DNA from: Pseudomonas putida
Lineage (GTDB): Bacteria > Pseudomonadota > Gammaproteobacteria > Pseudomonadales > Pseudomonadaceae
Assembly (NCBI RefSeq): GCF_026625125.1
Contig: NZ_CP113097.1
Location: 868,001-932,000, forward strand
Direction of reading: 5' to 3'
Length of the DNA: 64,000 bases
The translations under genes were made by a program, and so were the position numbers. The notes under the pieces were generated by a model. That model saw only the letters and a program-made list of their open reading frames with translations. It was not told where the DNA came from and searched no databases. Every line of letters begins with the position of its first letter. Position 1 is the first letter of the stretch. This document shows positions 20,227 to 30,764 of this stretch, piece after piece.

Positions 20227-20817
20227 ATGAAAAAGATTCTCCTGCTCAATGGCGGTAAACAGTTCGCCCACTCTGAAGGTCGCCTCAACCAGACGCTGCA
20301 CGAGGCTGCCCTCGCTCATCTCGACCGAGCCGGTTTTGACGTGCAGCAAACCTTCATCGACGCCGGCTACGACGTGCAGGCCGAGGTCGAGAAATTCCTC
20401 TGGGCCGATGTGGTGATCTACCAGATGCCGGGCTGGTGGATGGGCGCACCCTGGACCGTCAAGAAATACATCGACGAAGTCTTCACTGCAGGCCACGGCA
20501 GCCTCTACGCCAACGATGGCCGGACCCGCTCGGATGCTTCGCAGAAGTACGGTAGCGGTGGCCTGGTGCAGGGCAAGCAGTACATGCTGTCGCTGACCTG
20601 GAACGCACCGCAGCAGGCCTTCGACGACCCGAGCGATTTCTTCGAGGGCAAAGGGGTGGATGCGGTGTATTTCCCGTTCCACAAGGCCAATCAGTTCCTC
20701 GGCATGACCGGCTTGCCAACCTATCTGGCAGTCGATGTGATGAAGCGCCCGGATGTGCCGGCTGCGTTGGCAGCTTACGAGGCGCATCTGAATGCCGTGT
20801 TCGGCGTCGCTCAGTGA
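20227..20817 (+). CDS. mdaB: NAD(P)H:quinone oxidoreductase MdaB
   Basis: MdaB is a soluble FAD flavoprotein that reduces quinones by two electrons and protects against quinone and oxidative stress. The 196-aa product has the flavodoxin-like N-terminus KKILLLNGGK, the conserved YQMPGWWMGAPW loop and YGSGGLVQGKQYMLSLTWNAP, all MdaB family signatures. It is monocistronic and followed by a REP element. Confidence 0.92.
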   Translation: MKKILLLNGGKQFAHSEGRLNQTLHEAALAHLDRAGFDVQQTFIDAGYDVQAEVEKFLWADVVIYQMPGWWMGAPWTVKKYIDEVFTAGHGSLYANDGRTRSDASQKYGSGGLVQGKQYMLSLTWNAPQQAFDDPSDFFEGKGVDAVYFPFHKANQFLGMTGLPTYLAVDVMKRPDVPAALAAYEAHLNAVFGVAQ

Positions 20818-20821
20818 GATA

Positions 20822-20986
20822 GGGCCGCTTCGCGCCCCAATCGCCGGCAAGCCGGCTCCCACCTGGATTGCGGCAACTTTTAGAAATTGAGCAAGACAGT
20901 TGCTTCCACAGGTAAAGCCCAGGCCTGAAGCACAGCGCGGTCGGGGTGGGAGCCGGCTTGCCGGCGACTGGGCGCGAAGCGGCCCC
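20822..20986. repeat. REP doublet (REPIN/MITE-like element), copy B, with ~40-bp terminal inverted repeats
   Basis: The left end (GGGCCGCTTCGCGCCC, then CGCCGGCAAGCCGGCTCCCACC) is repeated almost perfectly in inverse orientation at the right end. The ~85-base core closely matches the core of the element at 11727-11856 (GCAAGACAGTTGC, CCACAGGTAAAG, CAGGCCTGAAG). A conserved core together with long inverted ends makes this a small non-autonomous mobile element rather than isolated REPs. Confidence 0.87.
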
Positions 20987-21033
20987 TTGCACAGGCGCCG
21001 ATCACCCGCTATCAATCACGGCCTATCCATTGT

Positions 21034-21942
21034 GTGGTCAATCCTGTGAAAACCCGATCCGAAGAACTCCAGGTATTCGTCGCCGTCATCGACTGCGGTT
21101 CGATTTCCGCTGCCGCCGAGCAACTGGGCCAGACGCCTTCGGCGGTCAGCCGCACCTTGGCGCGCCTGGAGGCAAAGCTGGGCACTACGCTGGTCAATCG
21201 CACCACCCGGCGCATGGACCTGACCGAAGAAGGGCGCTTTTTCCTCGAGCGTTCTCGGCTGGTGCTCCAGCAAATGGACGACATGGAAGAGCGCCTGTCG
21301 ATGAACCGCCAGACACCTTCCGGGCGCTTGCGCATCAATGCCGCAGCGCCGTTCATGCTGCATGCGATCCTGCCCTGGATCGGCGAATTTCGCAGCCAGT
21401 ACCCCGATATCGAGCTGGAATTGAACACCGATGACCTGATCATCGACCTGTTGGAGCAGAGTACCGACGTCGCGATCCGCATCGGTGAGTTGGCCGACTC
21501 CAGCCTGCACGCCCGTTCGCTGGGCTGCAGCCCGGTGCAAATCCTTGCAAGTCCGGCTTACCTGCAGCGACACGGTACACCGCAGCATGTCGAAGACCTG
21601 AACCATCACTGCCTGCTCGGTTTCAGCCAGCCCGAGTCACTCAACCAGTGGCCGCTGCGCCATGCCCAAGGCGACCGTTGGCCGATTCGCCCGGCGCTGC
21701 TCGCCTCCAGCGGCGAGACCCTGCGCCAGTTGGCGCTGGCCGGGGAGGGTATCGTCAGCCTCTCGCACTTCATGACCCACGAGGACATCCGCGCCGGCCG
21801 ACTGCAGGTCATTCTGAGCGCTGCCACCAACGGCTACCGCCAGCCTATCCACGCTGTTTATTACCGCAACACGCAACTGGCCCTGCGCATCCAGTGCTTC
21901 CTCGACTTCATCCAGCGCAAACTGGCGATGTACGCCTGCTGA
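21034..21942 (+). CDS. LysR-family transcriptional regulator (CrgA-like subgroup)
   Basis: This LysR regulator of about 302 aa has the HTH segment SISAAAEQLGQTPSAVSRTL and an effector domain of the subgroup that often controls redox or aromatic genes. The start could be GTG 21034 or GTG 21046; neither has a clear ribosome-binding site. Flanking genes are mdaB upstream and ggt downstream, both in the same direction, but no target is obvious. Confidence 0.87.
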   Translation: MVNPVKTRSEELQVFVAVIDCGSISAAAEQLGQTPSAVSRTLARLEAKLGTTLVNRTTRRMDLTEEGRFFLERSRLVLQQMDDMEERLSMNRQTPSGRLRINAAAPFMLHAILPWIGEFRSQYPDIELELNTDDLIIDLLEQSTDVAIRIGELADSSLHARSLGCSPVQILASPAYLQRHGTPQHVEDLNHHCLLGFSQPESLNQWPLRHAQGDRWPIRPALLASSGETLRQLALAGEGIVSLSHFMTHEDIRAGRLQVILSAATNGYRQPIHAVYYRNTQLALRIQCFLDFIQRKLAMYAC

Positions 21943-22059
21943 GTTGCCTGAACGCGACAAATCCTGTCCATTGGCGGCGAAACTTCCTACAGGTGATTGC
22001 ACAGTCGACAGGCTTCGGCCTTACTGGGTGATCAACAAAAACAACACCAAGGAAGTGTC

Positions 22060-23727
22060 ATGCGTATTGTCCTGTTCCAGTCCATGGCTCTCGGCGCGGC
22101 GATCTTGAGCTGTTCATCGGCCTATGCGGTAACCCTGGAGGGTGGCGCGGTGGCCGCCCCTGATCAATATGGCGCACAGGTGGCCGCCGACATCCTGAAA
22201 AAGGGCGGCAACGCGGTGGATGCGGCAGTAGCCACCGCCTTCACCCTGGCGGTGACCTACCCAGAGGCCGGCAACATCGGTGGCGGTGGTTTCATGACCC
22301 TGTTCGTCGATGGCAAGCCGTACTTCCTCGACTACCGAGAAGTGGCGCCCAAGGCCGCGACCCGCAACATGTACCTGGACGAAAAAGGCGAGGTCATCGA
22401 GAACCTCAGCTTGGTCGGCGTGCGCGCAGCCGGCGTGCCTGGCACGGTGATGGGCCTGTGGGAAGCGCACAAGAAATTCGGCAAGCTGCCCTGGAGCGAG
22501 CTGCTGACCCCCGCCATCGGCTATGCGAAAAACGGCTTCAAGATTGCCGAAAAGCAGTATCAGTACCGCAACGACGCCCAGGGCCTGTTCAAGACCGCGA
22601 CCAACTTCAACGACTATTTTGGCACCATGAAGGTCGGCGAGCTGTTCAAACAGCCAGAAATGGCCCAGACCCTCGAACGTATTGCCGACAAAGGCGTGAG
22701 CGAGTTCTACCAAGGCAAGACCGCTGATCTGCTGGTGGCGCAGATGCAGGCCGACAAAGGCCTGATCACCAAAGAAGACCTCAAGGACTACAAGGCCGTC
22801 TGGCGTGAGCCCATGGCCCTGAGCTGGCGCGGCAACGTGGTTTACACCGCGCCACCGCCAAGCTCCGGCGGCGTCGCCCTGGCCCAGTTGCTGGGCATCA
22901 AGGAAGACCGTGCGGCCGACTTCAAAGGCGTGGCACACAATTCGGCGCAATACATTCACCTGCTGGCTGAGATCGAGAAGCGTGTGTTCGCCGACCGCGC
23001 CGACTACCTGGGCGACCCGGCCTTCACCAAGGTGCCGGTCGACCAGCTGATCGCCAAGGACTACCTGGCCAAGCGCGCCGCGCAGGTCAACGCCAAGGCC
23101 ATCTCCGCCACCGAGGATGTCAAACCGGGCCTAGAGCCGCACCAGACCACGCACTTCTCGATCGTCGACAAACAGGGCAACGCGGTCAGCAATACCTATA
23201 CCCTCAACCTCGACTACGGCAGTGGTGTGGTGGTCAAGGGCGCGGGCTTCCTGCTCAACGACGAAATGGACGACTTCAGCGCCAAACCAGGCGCAGCCAA
23301 TGCCTTCGGTGTGGTGGGCGGTGATGCCAACGCCATCGAGCCGGGCAAGCGCATGCTGTCGTCCATGAGCCCCAGCCTGATGACCCGCGATGGCAAGGTC
23401 GAACTGGTGATCGGTACACCGGGCGGCTCGCGGATCTTCACTTCGATCTTCCAGGTGATGAACAACCTGTACGACTACGGCATGCCCCTGGACAAGGCCG
23501 TCGCGGCGCAGCGGGTGCACCACCAGTTGCTGCCCAAGGACACCATCTACTTCGACAGCTATGCACCGCTTACCGGCCCGGTGGCCGATGAGCTGAAGAA
23601 GATGGGTTATGTGCTCGAGGATCAGGGCTGGGAGATGGGGGATATCCAGGCGATCCGCGTCAACGGTGCGAAGCTTGAGACGGCTTCGGATCCGCGTGGG
23701 CGCGGGGTGGGGATGGTCGTTAAATAA
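22060..23727 (+). CDS. ggt: Gamma-glutamyltransferase
   Basis: Ggt is a periplasmic Ntn-hydrolase that cleaves gamma-glutamyl bonds of glutathione and related compounds. The 555-aa precursor has a Sec signal peptide (cleavage probably after AYA at residue 23). Self-processing is expected before Thr363 in the HQTTHFSIVD segment. Other family signatures are GNIGGGGFMT and GTPGGSRIFTSIFQV. The ATG at 22060 has AAGGAAG upstream; the longer frame from 21997 was rejected. Confidence 0.94.
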   Translation: MRIVLFQSMALGAAILSCSSAYAVTLEGGAVAAPDQYGAQVAADILKKGGNAVDAAVATAFTLAVTYPEAGNIGGGGFMTLFVDGKPYFLDYREVAPKAATRNMYLDEKGEVIENLSLVGVRAAGVPGTVMGLWEAHKKFGKLPWSELLTPAIGYAKNGFKIAEKQYQYRNDAQGLFKTATNFNDYFGTMKVGELFKQPEMAQTLERIADKGVSEFYQGKTADLLVAQMQADKGLITKEDLKDYKAVWREPMALSWRGNVVYTAPPPSSGGVALAQLLGIKEDRAADFKGVAHNSAQYIHLLAEIEKRVFADRADYLGDPAFTKVPVDQLIAKDYLAKRAAQVNAKAISATEDVKPGLEPHQTTHFSIVDKQGNAVSNTYTLNLDYGSGVVVKGAGFLLNDEMDDFSAKPGAANAFGVVGGDANAIEPGKRMLSSMSPSLMTRDGKVELVIGTPGGSRIFTSIFQVMNNLYDYGMPLDKAVAAQRVHHQLLPKDTIYFDSYAPLTGPVADELKKMGYVLEDQGWEMGDIQAIRVNGAKLETASDPRGRGVGMVVK

Positions 23728-23749
23728 CGAGCTGCCAGCTCTGCCAGCA

Positions 23750-23805
23750 TCGCGGGCAAACCGGCTCCCATCGCTATCGAGGGAGCCGGCTTGGCGGCAA
23801 GGGGC
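23750..23805. repeat. Compact inverted REP hairpin
   Basis: CCGGCTCCC at 23761-23769 and GGGAGCCGG at 23781-23789 form a stem around an 11-base loop, in a REP-like GCGGGCAAA/TTGGCGGCA context. It lies between the convergent ggt and chemoreceptor genes and may act as a shared terminator. Confidence 0.7.
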
Positions 23806-23832
23806 CGCCAAGCGTGCCCCAACAGGCTAAGG

Positions 23833-25752
23833 TCAGACCCGGAACTGGCTGACCAGCATCTGCAGGTGCCCACCCAGGCGTGCCAGTTCGACACTGGACG
23901 CCGCCGTCTCGTCACTGGCCGCTGCGGTCTGCTCCGACACATCGCGCACATTCAGAATGCTGCGGCTGATCTCCTCAGCCACCGCGCTCTGCTGCTCGGC
24001 TGCTGCGGCAATCTGCTGGTTCATCGACTGGATGCTCGACACCGTGCTGGTGATGTTTTCCAGCGAAGTGCCGGCCTTGCGCGCCAGCTCGACACTGCTG
24101 TCGGTCAGGGTGCGGCTGCCTTGCATGGCGTTGGCCACTTGCTGGGTACCGTGTTGCAGGCCTGCCACCAATTCTTCGATCTCTTCGGTGGATTTCTGCG
24201 TGCGCTGGGCCAAACCACGCACTTCGTCGGCGACCACGGCGAAACCACGCCCTGCCTCACCGGCACGGGCCGCTTCGATGGCAGCGTTGAGCGCCAACAG
24301 GTTGGTCTGCTCGGCTACCGACTTGATCACATCCATGACGCTGCCGATCTTCTGGCTTTCCTGCTGCAGCAGGTTCATGGCTTCGGTGGAGCGGTGCACT
24401 TCCTCGGCCAGGCGTTCGATCTGGCTGATCGCTTCGCCAACCACGCGATCACCTGCGCGTGCTTCGTTGTCGGCACCGGTGGCTGCGTGGGAAGCCTGTT
24501 CGGCATTGCGCGCGACTTCCTGAACGGTCGCGGCCATTTCGTGCATGGCGGTAGCGACCTGGTCGGTTTCGACCTTCTGGCTGTTTGCGCCGGCGCTGGT
24601 CTGCTCGGTGACCGCCGACAGTTCCTCAGCGGCGCTGGCGATCTGTGTGACACCGTCGCGGATGCCGGTGATGAGCTCGCGCAGGGTGGTGCCCATGCGG
24701 GCGATGCCCTGTTGCAGCACGCCGATCTCGTCGCGGCGGGTAACCCTTAGGTCGTGGGTGAGGTCGCCACCGGCGATGCGCTCCACCGCTTGCAATGTGT
24801 CGTGCAGCGGCCGGGTGATCTGGCGCGTGATCAGCACCGCTGCCAGCACACCGACCAGCAAGGCCAGCAACGTGGCGATGGTCTGCAGGCTGCGTGCCTG
24901 GGCGCTCTCGGCGTCGCGGCGGTCGATCTGGATCTTGTACAGCGCATCGCTGCGCTTGACGATGTCGCCGCCTTGCACGGTCATCTCGGCACGGGCGGTG
25001 GTGATTTCGGCGACTGCAGCGCGGAACTGGCGCACGGCTTCACGGTAGGTCTGTATCGATTGCTCCAACTGCTGCACCCGCGTGGCTTCGGCGGGCAGCT
25101 GACGCTTCAGGGTGTCGATCTCGGCAAGGGCCGCCTCCAGCTGGCGCAGGGCGGCTTGTTCGTTGGCCGCAGAGTTGTCGGCAATGTAACCGCGCACATC
25201 CACCCGCACTTGCAGCAGTTGCTGGCGCGCCTTGCTGATCAGTTGGTATTGAGCCAGGCGCACGCTATCGGCCTCGGGACGGCCCATGACCTCCTCGCCC
25301 AGCAGCTCCATGGCCTCGTCGGCCTTGGCTGCCGATACGTTCATCGCGTCACGTGCAGCCAGCGAGCCTTTGTAGCCTGCACGCATCTTGTTCAGCGAGA
25401 CTTCGTACTCGCTGATGGTCTGGCCGAGCTCTTTGAGCAGCTTGACGTTTTCCGGGCTCTTGAAAGTACTGACCAGGTATTGCTGCTGTTTGCTGAAGGC
25501 ATCCAGCTTGGCCTGGGTGTTCGCTGCTGCAGCATCGTCGCCATTGGCGATCATGTACTGCAAGCGCGCGACGCGCAGGTCGGTCAGGTCTTTGTTGAGC
25601 TTGCCGATGTCGCCCATCCAGTTGCTGCGGTCGATGAGGCTGCCCAGGCTGGTCCAGCCGGTGAGGGCCAGCAGGCCGGTGAGGACCAGCACCAGGCCGA
25701 AGCCCAGGCCGAGTTTGAGGTTGACGCTGATGTTGGCAAACCAGCTGTTCAT
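23833..25752 (-). CDS. mcpS: Methyl-accepting chemotaxis protein, McpS-like (TCA-cycle acids)
   Basis: The 639-aa chemoreceptor has an N-terminal membrane helix (residues about 11-33) and a large helical bimodular (HBM) periplasmic domain to about residue 280. A second membrane helix (about 285-310), HAMP and a C-terminal signalling domain with the conserved hairpin tip EVRGLAQRT follow. McpS of P. putida KT2440 (PP_4658 from memory) has 639 aa and binds malate, succinate, fumarate and other TCA acids. Arg60, Arg63, Arg183, Tyr236 and Arg254, which I recall as ligand residues, are all present. Confidence 0.88.
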   Translation of the reverse strand: MNSWFANISVNLKLGLGFGLVLVLTGLLALTGWTSLGSLIDRSNWMGDIGKLNKDLTDLRVARLQYMIANGDDAAAANTQAKLDAFSKQQQYLVSTFKSPENVKLLKELGQTISEYEVSLNKMRAGYKGSLAARDAMNVSAAKADEAMELLGEEVMGRPEADSVRLAQYQLISKARQQLLQVRVDVRGYIADNSAANEQAALRQLEAALAEIDTLKRQLPAEATRVQQLEQSIQTYREAVRQFRAAVAEITTARAEMTVQGGDIVKRSDALYKIQIDRRDAESAQARSLQTIATLLALLVGVLAAVLITRQITRPLHDTLQAVERIAGGDLTHDLRVTRRDEIGVLQQGIARMGTTLRELITGIRDGVTQIASAAEELSAVTEQTSAGANSQKVETDQVATAMHEMAATVQEVARNAEQASHAATGADNEARAGDRVVGEAISQIERLAEEVHRSTEAMNLLQQESQKIGSVMDVIKSVAEQTNLLALNAAIEAARAGEAGRGFAVVADEVRGLAQRTQKSTEEIEELVAGLQHGTQQVANAMQGSRTLTDSSVELARKAGTSLENITSTVSSIQSMNQQIAAAAEQQSAVAEEISRSILNVRDVSEQTAAASDETAASSVELARLGGHLQMLVSQFRV

Positions 25753-25939
25753 GCACGCTCTCCAGAAATGATTTCGCTCACTTGATCAATTGTCGATCGC
25801 TAGGCGTTGTTGTTCTGGATGCCCGCTGAATCGTGCAGGGGTTATCGGCAAATGGCGAGGAAGCTGAAACGCTTTTTCGACTCAATTGCGACACCGCGCA
25901 CGGCAGCTGGCATGCCATGCGCAGGGGGGCCTCGAAACG

Positions 25940-26824
25940 TCAAAGGTTGGGCGCACTGAACGTGTCGCAGCTGTTCACGTCGCCTTGGGCAAACCCGGCC
26001 TTGAACCACCGCACCCGCTGCGCCGAGGTCCCATGGGTAAAGGAGTCCGGGACCACGCGCCCCTGGCCTTTTTGCTGCAGCCGGTCATCACCGATGGCAT
26101 TGGCTGCATTCAGCGCTTCCTCGACATCCCCCGGCTCAAGCCAGTTCAGCCGTTGCTGCGCCTGGTATGCCCATACCCCGGCCAGGCAGTCGGCCTGCAA
26201 CTCCTGGCGCACCAGCAAGCCATTTTCACCCTCCAGGCGCTGGCCTGCGCGGCGCGCCGCATCGACCTTGGCCGACACGCCAAGCAACGTCTGCACGTGG
26301 TGGCCGATCTCGTGGGCGATCACGTAGGCCTGAGCGAAGTCGCCGGCAGCGGCGAAGCGGGTTTCCATTTCACGGAAGAACGACATGTCCAGGTACACCC
26401 TTTGGTCAGCAGGGCAGTAGAACGGCCCCACCGCCGCTGAAGCGAAGCCGCAGGCGGAATTGACCTGGCCGCTGAACAGTACCAGCTTGGGCTCGCGATA
26501 CTGCTTGCCAGCCTGGGAGAACAACGCCTTCCAGGTGTCTTCGGTGTCGCCCAGGATCGACGCGACGAACTGGGCCTGCTCGTCGTTGGCCGCTGGGGCC
26601 TTGTTGCCCACGCTGCTTGGAGCCTGCTGCTGTTCCATTTGCCCGGTGAGCTGACCGAGGATCTGCAGCGGGTCCTGGCCAGTGAGCCAGCCGATGCCGA
26701 CGATCAGAAGGATGGCCCCGAGCCCGAGGCCCTTGCCACCGCCAAAGCGCATGCCACCACCGCCGCCACCTTGGCCACGGGCATCGACCACGTTGTCGCT
26801 ACGACGGCCTTTTCGCCATTCCAT
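25940..26824 (-). CDS. ypfJ: Neutral zinc metallopeptidase, YpfJ family
   Basis: The 294-aa protein opens with WRKGRRSDNVVDARG, the hallmark YpfJ N-terminus, then a single membrane anchor (GAILLIVGIGWLTG). The extracytoplasmic peptidase domain carries the zinc-binding AHEIGHHVQ (HExxH), and QELQADCLAGVWA downstream includes the probable third ligand. The ATG at 26824 has GGAG eight bases upstream and is preferred over a GTG at 26833. The biological substrate is unknown. Confidence 0.88.
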   Translation of the reverse strand: MEWRKGRRSDNVVDARGQGGGGGGMRFGGGKGLGLGAILLIVGIGWLTGQDPLQILGQLTGQMEQQQAPSSVGNKAPAANDEQAQFVASILGDTEDTWKALFSQAGKQYREPKLVLFSGQVNSACGFASAAVGPFYCPADQRVYLDMSFFREMETRFAAAGDFAQAYVIAHEIGHHVQTLLGVSAKVDAARRAGQRLEGENGLLVRQELQADCLAGVWAYQAQQRLNWLEPGDVEEALNAANAIGDDRLQQKGQGRVVPDSFTHGTSAQRVRWFKAGFAQGDVNSCDTFSAPNL

Positions 26825-26891
26825 GAAGTGCACTCCAGAGCGTGAAACATGAAGACATAGGTTAGTTCACGCCAGCCAAAGGTACTAATGC

Positions 26892-26907
26892 ATAACCATT
26901 TGGTTAA
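26892..26907 (+). promoter_or_regulatory. PcaQ-type operator upstream of pcaH
   Basis: ATAACC-ATTT-GGTTAA is a perfect match to the ATAACC-N4-GGTTAA motif I recall for the LysR regulator PcaQ of rhizobia. It lies about 105 bases before pcaH, a suitable place for activation. The two half-sites form a perfect inverted repeat. Confidence 0.75.
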
Positions 26908-27012
26908 GTAACGGTGGGCGGAATTCAATATTCATCTGCTTCGACCTATCCGAAACTGCAAGTCCGCCTGCGAACCACAGGTGTTTTGATAACTCCAAGA
27001 GAGGAAAACGGC

Positions 27013-27732
27013 ATGCCCGCCCAGGACAACAGCCGCTTCGTGATCCGTGATCGCAACTGGCACCCCAAGGCCCTGACGCCCGACTACAAGACTTCTGTTG
27101 CCCGCTCGCCGCGCCAGGCATTGGTCAGCATTCCGCAGTCGATCAGCGAAACCACCGGCCCGGATTTCACCCACCTGGGCTTCGGCGCCCACGACCATGA
27201 CCTGCTGCTCAACTTCAACAACGGTGGCCTGCCGATTGGTGAGCGCATCATCGTTGCCGGCCGCGTCGTCGACCAATACGGCAAGCCAGTGCCCAATACC
27301 TTGGTAGAAATGTGGCAAGCCAACGCCGGTGGCCGTTATCGCCACAAGAACGATCGCTACCTGGCGCCGCTGGACCCGAATTTCGGGGGCGTCGGCCGCT
27401 GCCTGACCGACAGTGATGGCTACTACAGCTTCCGCACCATCAAGCCCGGCCCCTACCCATGGCGCAACGGCCCGAACGACTGGCGCCCGGCGCACATCCA
27501 CTTCGGTATCAGCGGCCCGTCGATCGCCACCAAGCTGATCACCCAGCTGTACTTCGAGGGCGACCCGCTGATCCCGATGTGCCCGATCGTCAAGTCGATC
27601 GCCAACCCTGAAGCGGTGCAGCAACTGATCGCCAAGCTCGACATGAGTAACGCCAACCCCATGGATTGCCTGGCGTACCGCTTCGACATCGTGCTGCGCG
27701 GCCAGCGCAAGACCCACTTCGAAAACTGCTGA
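27013..27732 (+). CDS. pcaH: Protocatechuate 3,4-dioxygenase beta subunit
   Basis: PcaH with PcaG opens the ring of protocatechuate to 3-carboxy-cis,cis-muconate, the entry to the beta-ketoadipate pathway. The 239-aa subunit carries the non-haem Fe(III) ligands Tyr109, Tyr148, His161 and His163 (counting Met1), in the [15 protein letters not shown] and RPAHIHFG contexts. AGAGGAAAA precedes the ATG. A longer frame from 26914 covers the operator region and was rejected. Confidence 0.97.
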   Translation: MPAQDNSRFVIRDRNWHPKALTPDYKTSVARSPRQALVSIPQSISETTGPDFTHLGFGAHDHDLLLNFNNGGLPIGERIIVAGRVVDQYGKPVPNTLVEMWQANAGGRYRHKNDRYLAPLDPNFGGVGRCLTDSDGYYSFRTIKPGPYPWRNGPNDWRPAHIHFGISGPSIATKLITQLYFEGDPLIPMCPIVKSIANPEAVQQLIAKLDMSNANPMDCLAYRFDIVLRGQRKTHFENC

Positions 27733-27742
27733 GGACCCCGCC

Positions 27743-28348
27743 ATGCCAATCGAACTGCTGCCGGAAACCCCCTCGCAGACCGCCGGCCCCTATGTACACA
27801 TCGGCCTGGCCCTGGAAGCGGCCGGTAACCCCACCCGTGACCAGGAAATCTGGAACCGCCTGGCCAAGCCAGAGGCGCCGGGTGAACACATCCTGTTGAT
27901 CGGCCATGTGTACGACGGCAACGGCCACTTGATCCGCGATTCATTCCTTGAACTCTGGCAAGCCGATGCCAATGGCCAGTACCAGGATGACTACAACCTG
28001 GAAAACGCCTTCAACAGCTTCGGTCGCACCGCCACCACCTTCGATGCCGGTGAGTGGACCGTCCAGACCGTCAAACCGGGTGTGGTGAACAACGCTGCCG
28101 GTGTGCCGATGGCCCCGCACATCAACATCAGCCTGTTTGCCCGCGGCATCAACATCCACTTGCACACGCGGCTGTACTTCGAGGATGAGGCCGAGGCGAA
28201 CGCCAAGTGCCCGGTGCTCAACCTGATCGAGCAGCCGCAGCGCCGTGAAACCTTGATTGCCAAGCGTTGCGAGGTGGACGGCAAGACGGCATATCGCTTC
28301 GATATCCGTGTTCAGGGGGAAGGGGAGACGGTCTTCTTCGACTTCTGA
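27743..28348 (+). CDS. pcaG: Protocatechuate 3,4-dioxygenase alpha subunit
   Basis: The 201-aa alpha subunit shares the intradiol dioxygenase fold with PcaH but lacks its full set of iron ligands, so it plays a structural and substrate-binding role. Recognisable parts are TPSQTAGPYVHIGLA at the N-terminus and FLELWQADANGQYQ. It starts ten bases after pcaH and ends just before a strong hairpin. Confidence 0.96.
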   Translation: MPIELLPETPSQTAGPYVHIGLALEAAGNPTRDQEIWNRLAKPEAPGEHILLIGHVYDGNGHLIRDSFLELWQADANGQYQDDYNLENAFNSFGRTATTFDAGEWTVQTVKPGVVNNAAGVPMAPHINISLFARGINIHLHTRLYFEDEAEANAKCPVLNLIEQPQRRETLIAKRCEVDGKTAYRFDIRVQGEGETVFFDF

Positions 28349-28354
28349 TACAAC

Positions 28355-28375
28355 TGGGGCCGCAAAGCGGCCCCA
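28355..28375. terminator. Hairpin terminator between convergent pcaG and trmA
   Basis: TGGGGCCGC-AAA-GCGGCCCCA is a perfect nine-base-pair stem with a three-base loop, starting seven bases after the pcaG stop. It is followed by a short ATTTCT stretch and can serve both convergent genes. Confidence 0.8.
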
Positions 28376-28386
28376 ATTTCTGCTAA

Positions 28387-29472
28387 TCAGCGTCGAACCA
28401 GCAATACCCCACTTTCCATGTGGTGGGTGTATGGGAACTGATCAAACAACGCACAACGTTCGATGCGGTGCGTGTCCTGCAACTGCTCGATGTTGGCCGC
28501 CAGCGTTTCCGGGTTGCACGAGATGTACAGAATCCGCTCGAAGCGCCGTGTCAGCTCGCACGTATCCGGGTCCATCCCCGCACGCGGTGGGTCGACGAAC
28601 ACCGTACCGAAGGCATAACGCTTCAGGTCGATCCCTTCCAGCCGGCGGAACGGGCGAACCTCATTCAGCGCTTGAGTCAGCTCTTCTGCCGATAGGCGCA
28701 CCAGCCGCACGTTATCCACAGCGTTCTCTTCCAGGTTGCTCAGGGCGGCATTGACCGAGGTCTTGCTGATCTCGGTGGCCAGCACCTGGCGTACCCGGGT
28801 AGCCAGCGGCAGGGTGAAGTTGCCGTTGCCGCAGTACAGCTCCAGCAGGTCGTCATCGCGCTCGCCGAGGGCGTCGTAAGCCCAGCTCAGCATCTTCTGG
28901 TTAACCGCGCCGTTGGGCTGGGTGAAGGCGCCTTCGGGCTGGCGATAGCTGAACACGCGGCCAGCCACGTCGAGTTTTTCCACGGCGTAATCACGGCCGA
29001 TGACCAGCCGCTTGCCTTTGGAGCGGCCGATCAGGCTCACGCCCAGTTCTTCGGCCAGCTGCCGTGCTGCCACTTCCCAGGCTTCGTCCAGCGGGCGGTG
29101 GTAGCACAGGGTGATCATCGCATCGCCGGCGAGGGTGGTGAGGAACTCCACCTGGAACAGGCGATTGCTCAATTCTTCACTGGCCTGCCAGGCCGCCTTG
29201 AGGCGTGGCATCAGTGCATTGATGCGCTCGCTGGCAATGGGGAAATCGTCGATCAGGATGGCCTTGTGCTTCTCGCCCGGGGCGAACATCGCATAGTGGC
29301 GCTGGCCGTCCTCGCGCCACAGGCGGAACTCGGCACGCAAGCGATAATGCTCGCGCGGCGAGTCGAACACAGCGGGCTGCGGCGCACCGAAGGGGGCCAG
29401 CAGCTCGCGCAGGCGGGTAACCTTGGCCTGCAGTTGCGCGTCGTAGGCGCTTGGGTCGAAGACAGCACTCAT
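28387..29472 (-). CDS. trmA: tRNA (uracil-54-C5)-methyltransferase TrmA
   Basis: TrmA methylates U54 of tRNAs to ribothymidine using S-adenosylmethionine. The 361-aa protein shows [17 protein letters not shown] (SAM site), [10 protein letters not shown] and the catalytic cysteine loop [12 protein letters not shown]. Its start overlaps the stop of the upstream NCS2 permease (ATGA), so the two are probably co-transcribed. Confidence 0.95.
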   Translation of the reverse strand: MSAVFDPSAYDAQLQAKVTRLRELLAPFGAPQPAVFDSPREHYRLRAEFRLWREDGQRHYAMFAPGEKHKAILIDDFPIASERINALMPRLKAAWQASEELSNRLFQVEFLTTLAGDAMITLCYHRPLDEAWEVAARQLAEELGVSLIGRSKGKRLVIGRDYAVEKLDVAGRVFSYRQPEGAFTQPNGAVNQKMLSWAYDALGERDDDLLELYCGNGNFTLPLATRVRQVLATEISKTSVNAALSNLEENAVDNVRLVRLSAEELTQALNEVRPFRRLEGIDLKRYAFGTVFVDPPRAGMDPDTCELTRRFERILYISCNPETLAANIEQLQDTHRIERCALFDQFPYTHHMESGVLLVRR

Positions 29473-30764
29473 GCGTTGAACCAGCCCAGCTTGATGACGA
29501 ACAGGATGGAAAGGATCACCAGTGCCGGGTTCAGCTCGTGGCGGCGGCCGGAGATCAGTTTGACCGCAGTCCAGCAGATGAAACCGAAGGCGATGCCGTT
29601 GGCGATCGAGTAGGTCAGCGGCATGGCCAGGGCGGTGACCACTACCGGTGCGGCCTCGGTCACGTCGTCCCAGTTTATTTCCGCCAGGCCCGAAGCCATC
29701 AGCACGGCGACGAACAGCAATGCCGGTGCGGTGGCGAAGGCCGGTACGCTACCGGCCAGCGGGGCGAAGAACAGCGCCAGCAGGAACAGCACGGCCACCA
29801 CGATGGCGGTCAGGCCGGTGCGGCCACCGGCGCTCACGCCTGCCGCCGACTCGATGTAGCTGGTGGTCGTCGAGGTGCCCAGCAGCGAACCGGCCATGGC
29901 CGCGGTGCTGTCGGCGATCAGGGCACGGCCCATCTTCGGCATGTGGCCGTCCTTGCCCATCAGGCCGGCGCGTTTGGCCACGGCGATCAGGGTGCCCGAG
30001 TTGTCGAACAGGTCGACGAACAGGAACGCGAAGATCACGCTGACCAGGCCCACGTCCAGGGCCCCGGCGATATCCAGCTGCAGGAAGGTCGGTGCCAGCG
30101 ACGGTGGCATCGACACGATACCGCCGAATGGTGTGACGCCCATCGCGATCGCCGCGACCGTCACTGCGAGAATGCCAATCAGCACCGCGCCGCGCACCTT
30201 GAGCGATTCAAGGCCCACAATCAGGAAGAAACCCAGCGTGGCAAGAATGACCGACGGCTGCTTGAGGTCACCCATGCCCACCAAGGTGGCCGGGTTATCG
30301 ACGACGATGCCGGCGTTATGCAGGGCAATCAGCGCCAGAAACAGGCCAATGCCCGCAGCGATGGCCGAGCGCAGCGGCAGCGGGATGCTGTTCACGATCC
30401 ACTCGCGTATGCGGAAGATCGACAGCAGGAAGAACATGACCGCCGAGAGGAACACCGCGCCTAACGCCACCTGCCAGGTGTGGCCCATGTGCAGGACCAC
30501 GGTGTAGGTGAAGAACGCGTTCAAGCCCATGCCTGGCGCCAAGGCGATCGGGTAGTTGGCAATCAGGCCCATGGTCGCCGAGCCGATGGCCGCAGCCAGG
30601 CAGGTGGCGACGAAGATCGCGCCCTTGTCCATGCCGGTTTCGCCGAGAATGCTCGGGTTGACGAACAGGATGTAGGCCATCGCCAGGAAGGTGGTGACGC
30701 CCGCAAGAATCTCGGTGCGCACGTTGGTGTTGTGTGCTTTTAGTTGAAACAGCCTTTCCAGCAT
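29469..30764 (-). CDS. NCS2-family purine permease (AzgA-like)
   Basis: The 431-aa membrane protein has about 12-14 hydrophobic segments. The AzgA-like signatures are [16 protein letters not shown] near the N-terminus, [17 protein letters not shown], and [27 protein letters not shown] split around the middle. Relatives are proton symporters for adenine, guanine or hypoxanthine. It is translationally coupled to trmA. A guanine riboswitch was looked for upstream and not seen. Confidence 0.9.
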   Translation of the reverse strand: MLERLFQLKAHNTNVRTEILAGVTTFLAMAYILFVNPSILGETGMDKGAIFVATCLAAAIGSATMGLIANYPIALAPGMGLNAFFTYTVVLHMGHTWQVALGAVFLSAVMFFLLSIFRIREWIVNSIPLPLRSAIAAGIGLFLALIALHNAGIVVDNPATLVGMGDLKQPSVILATLGFFLIVGLESLKVRGAVLIGILAVTVAAIAMGVTPFGGIVSMPPSLAPTFLQLDIAGALDVGLVSVIFAFLFVDLFDNSGTLIAVAKRAGLMGKDGHMPKMGRALIADSTAAMAGSLLGTSTTTSYIESAAGVSAGGRTGLTAIVVAVLFLLALFFAPLAGSVPAFATAPALLFVAVLMASGLAEINWDDVTEAAPVVVTALAMPLTYSIANGIAFGFICWTAVKLISGRRHELNPALVILSILFVIKLGWFNA

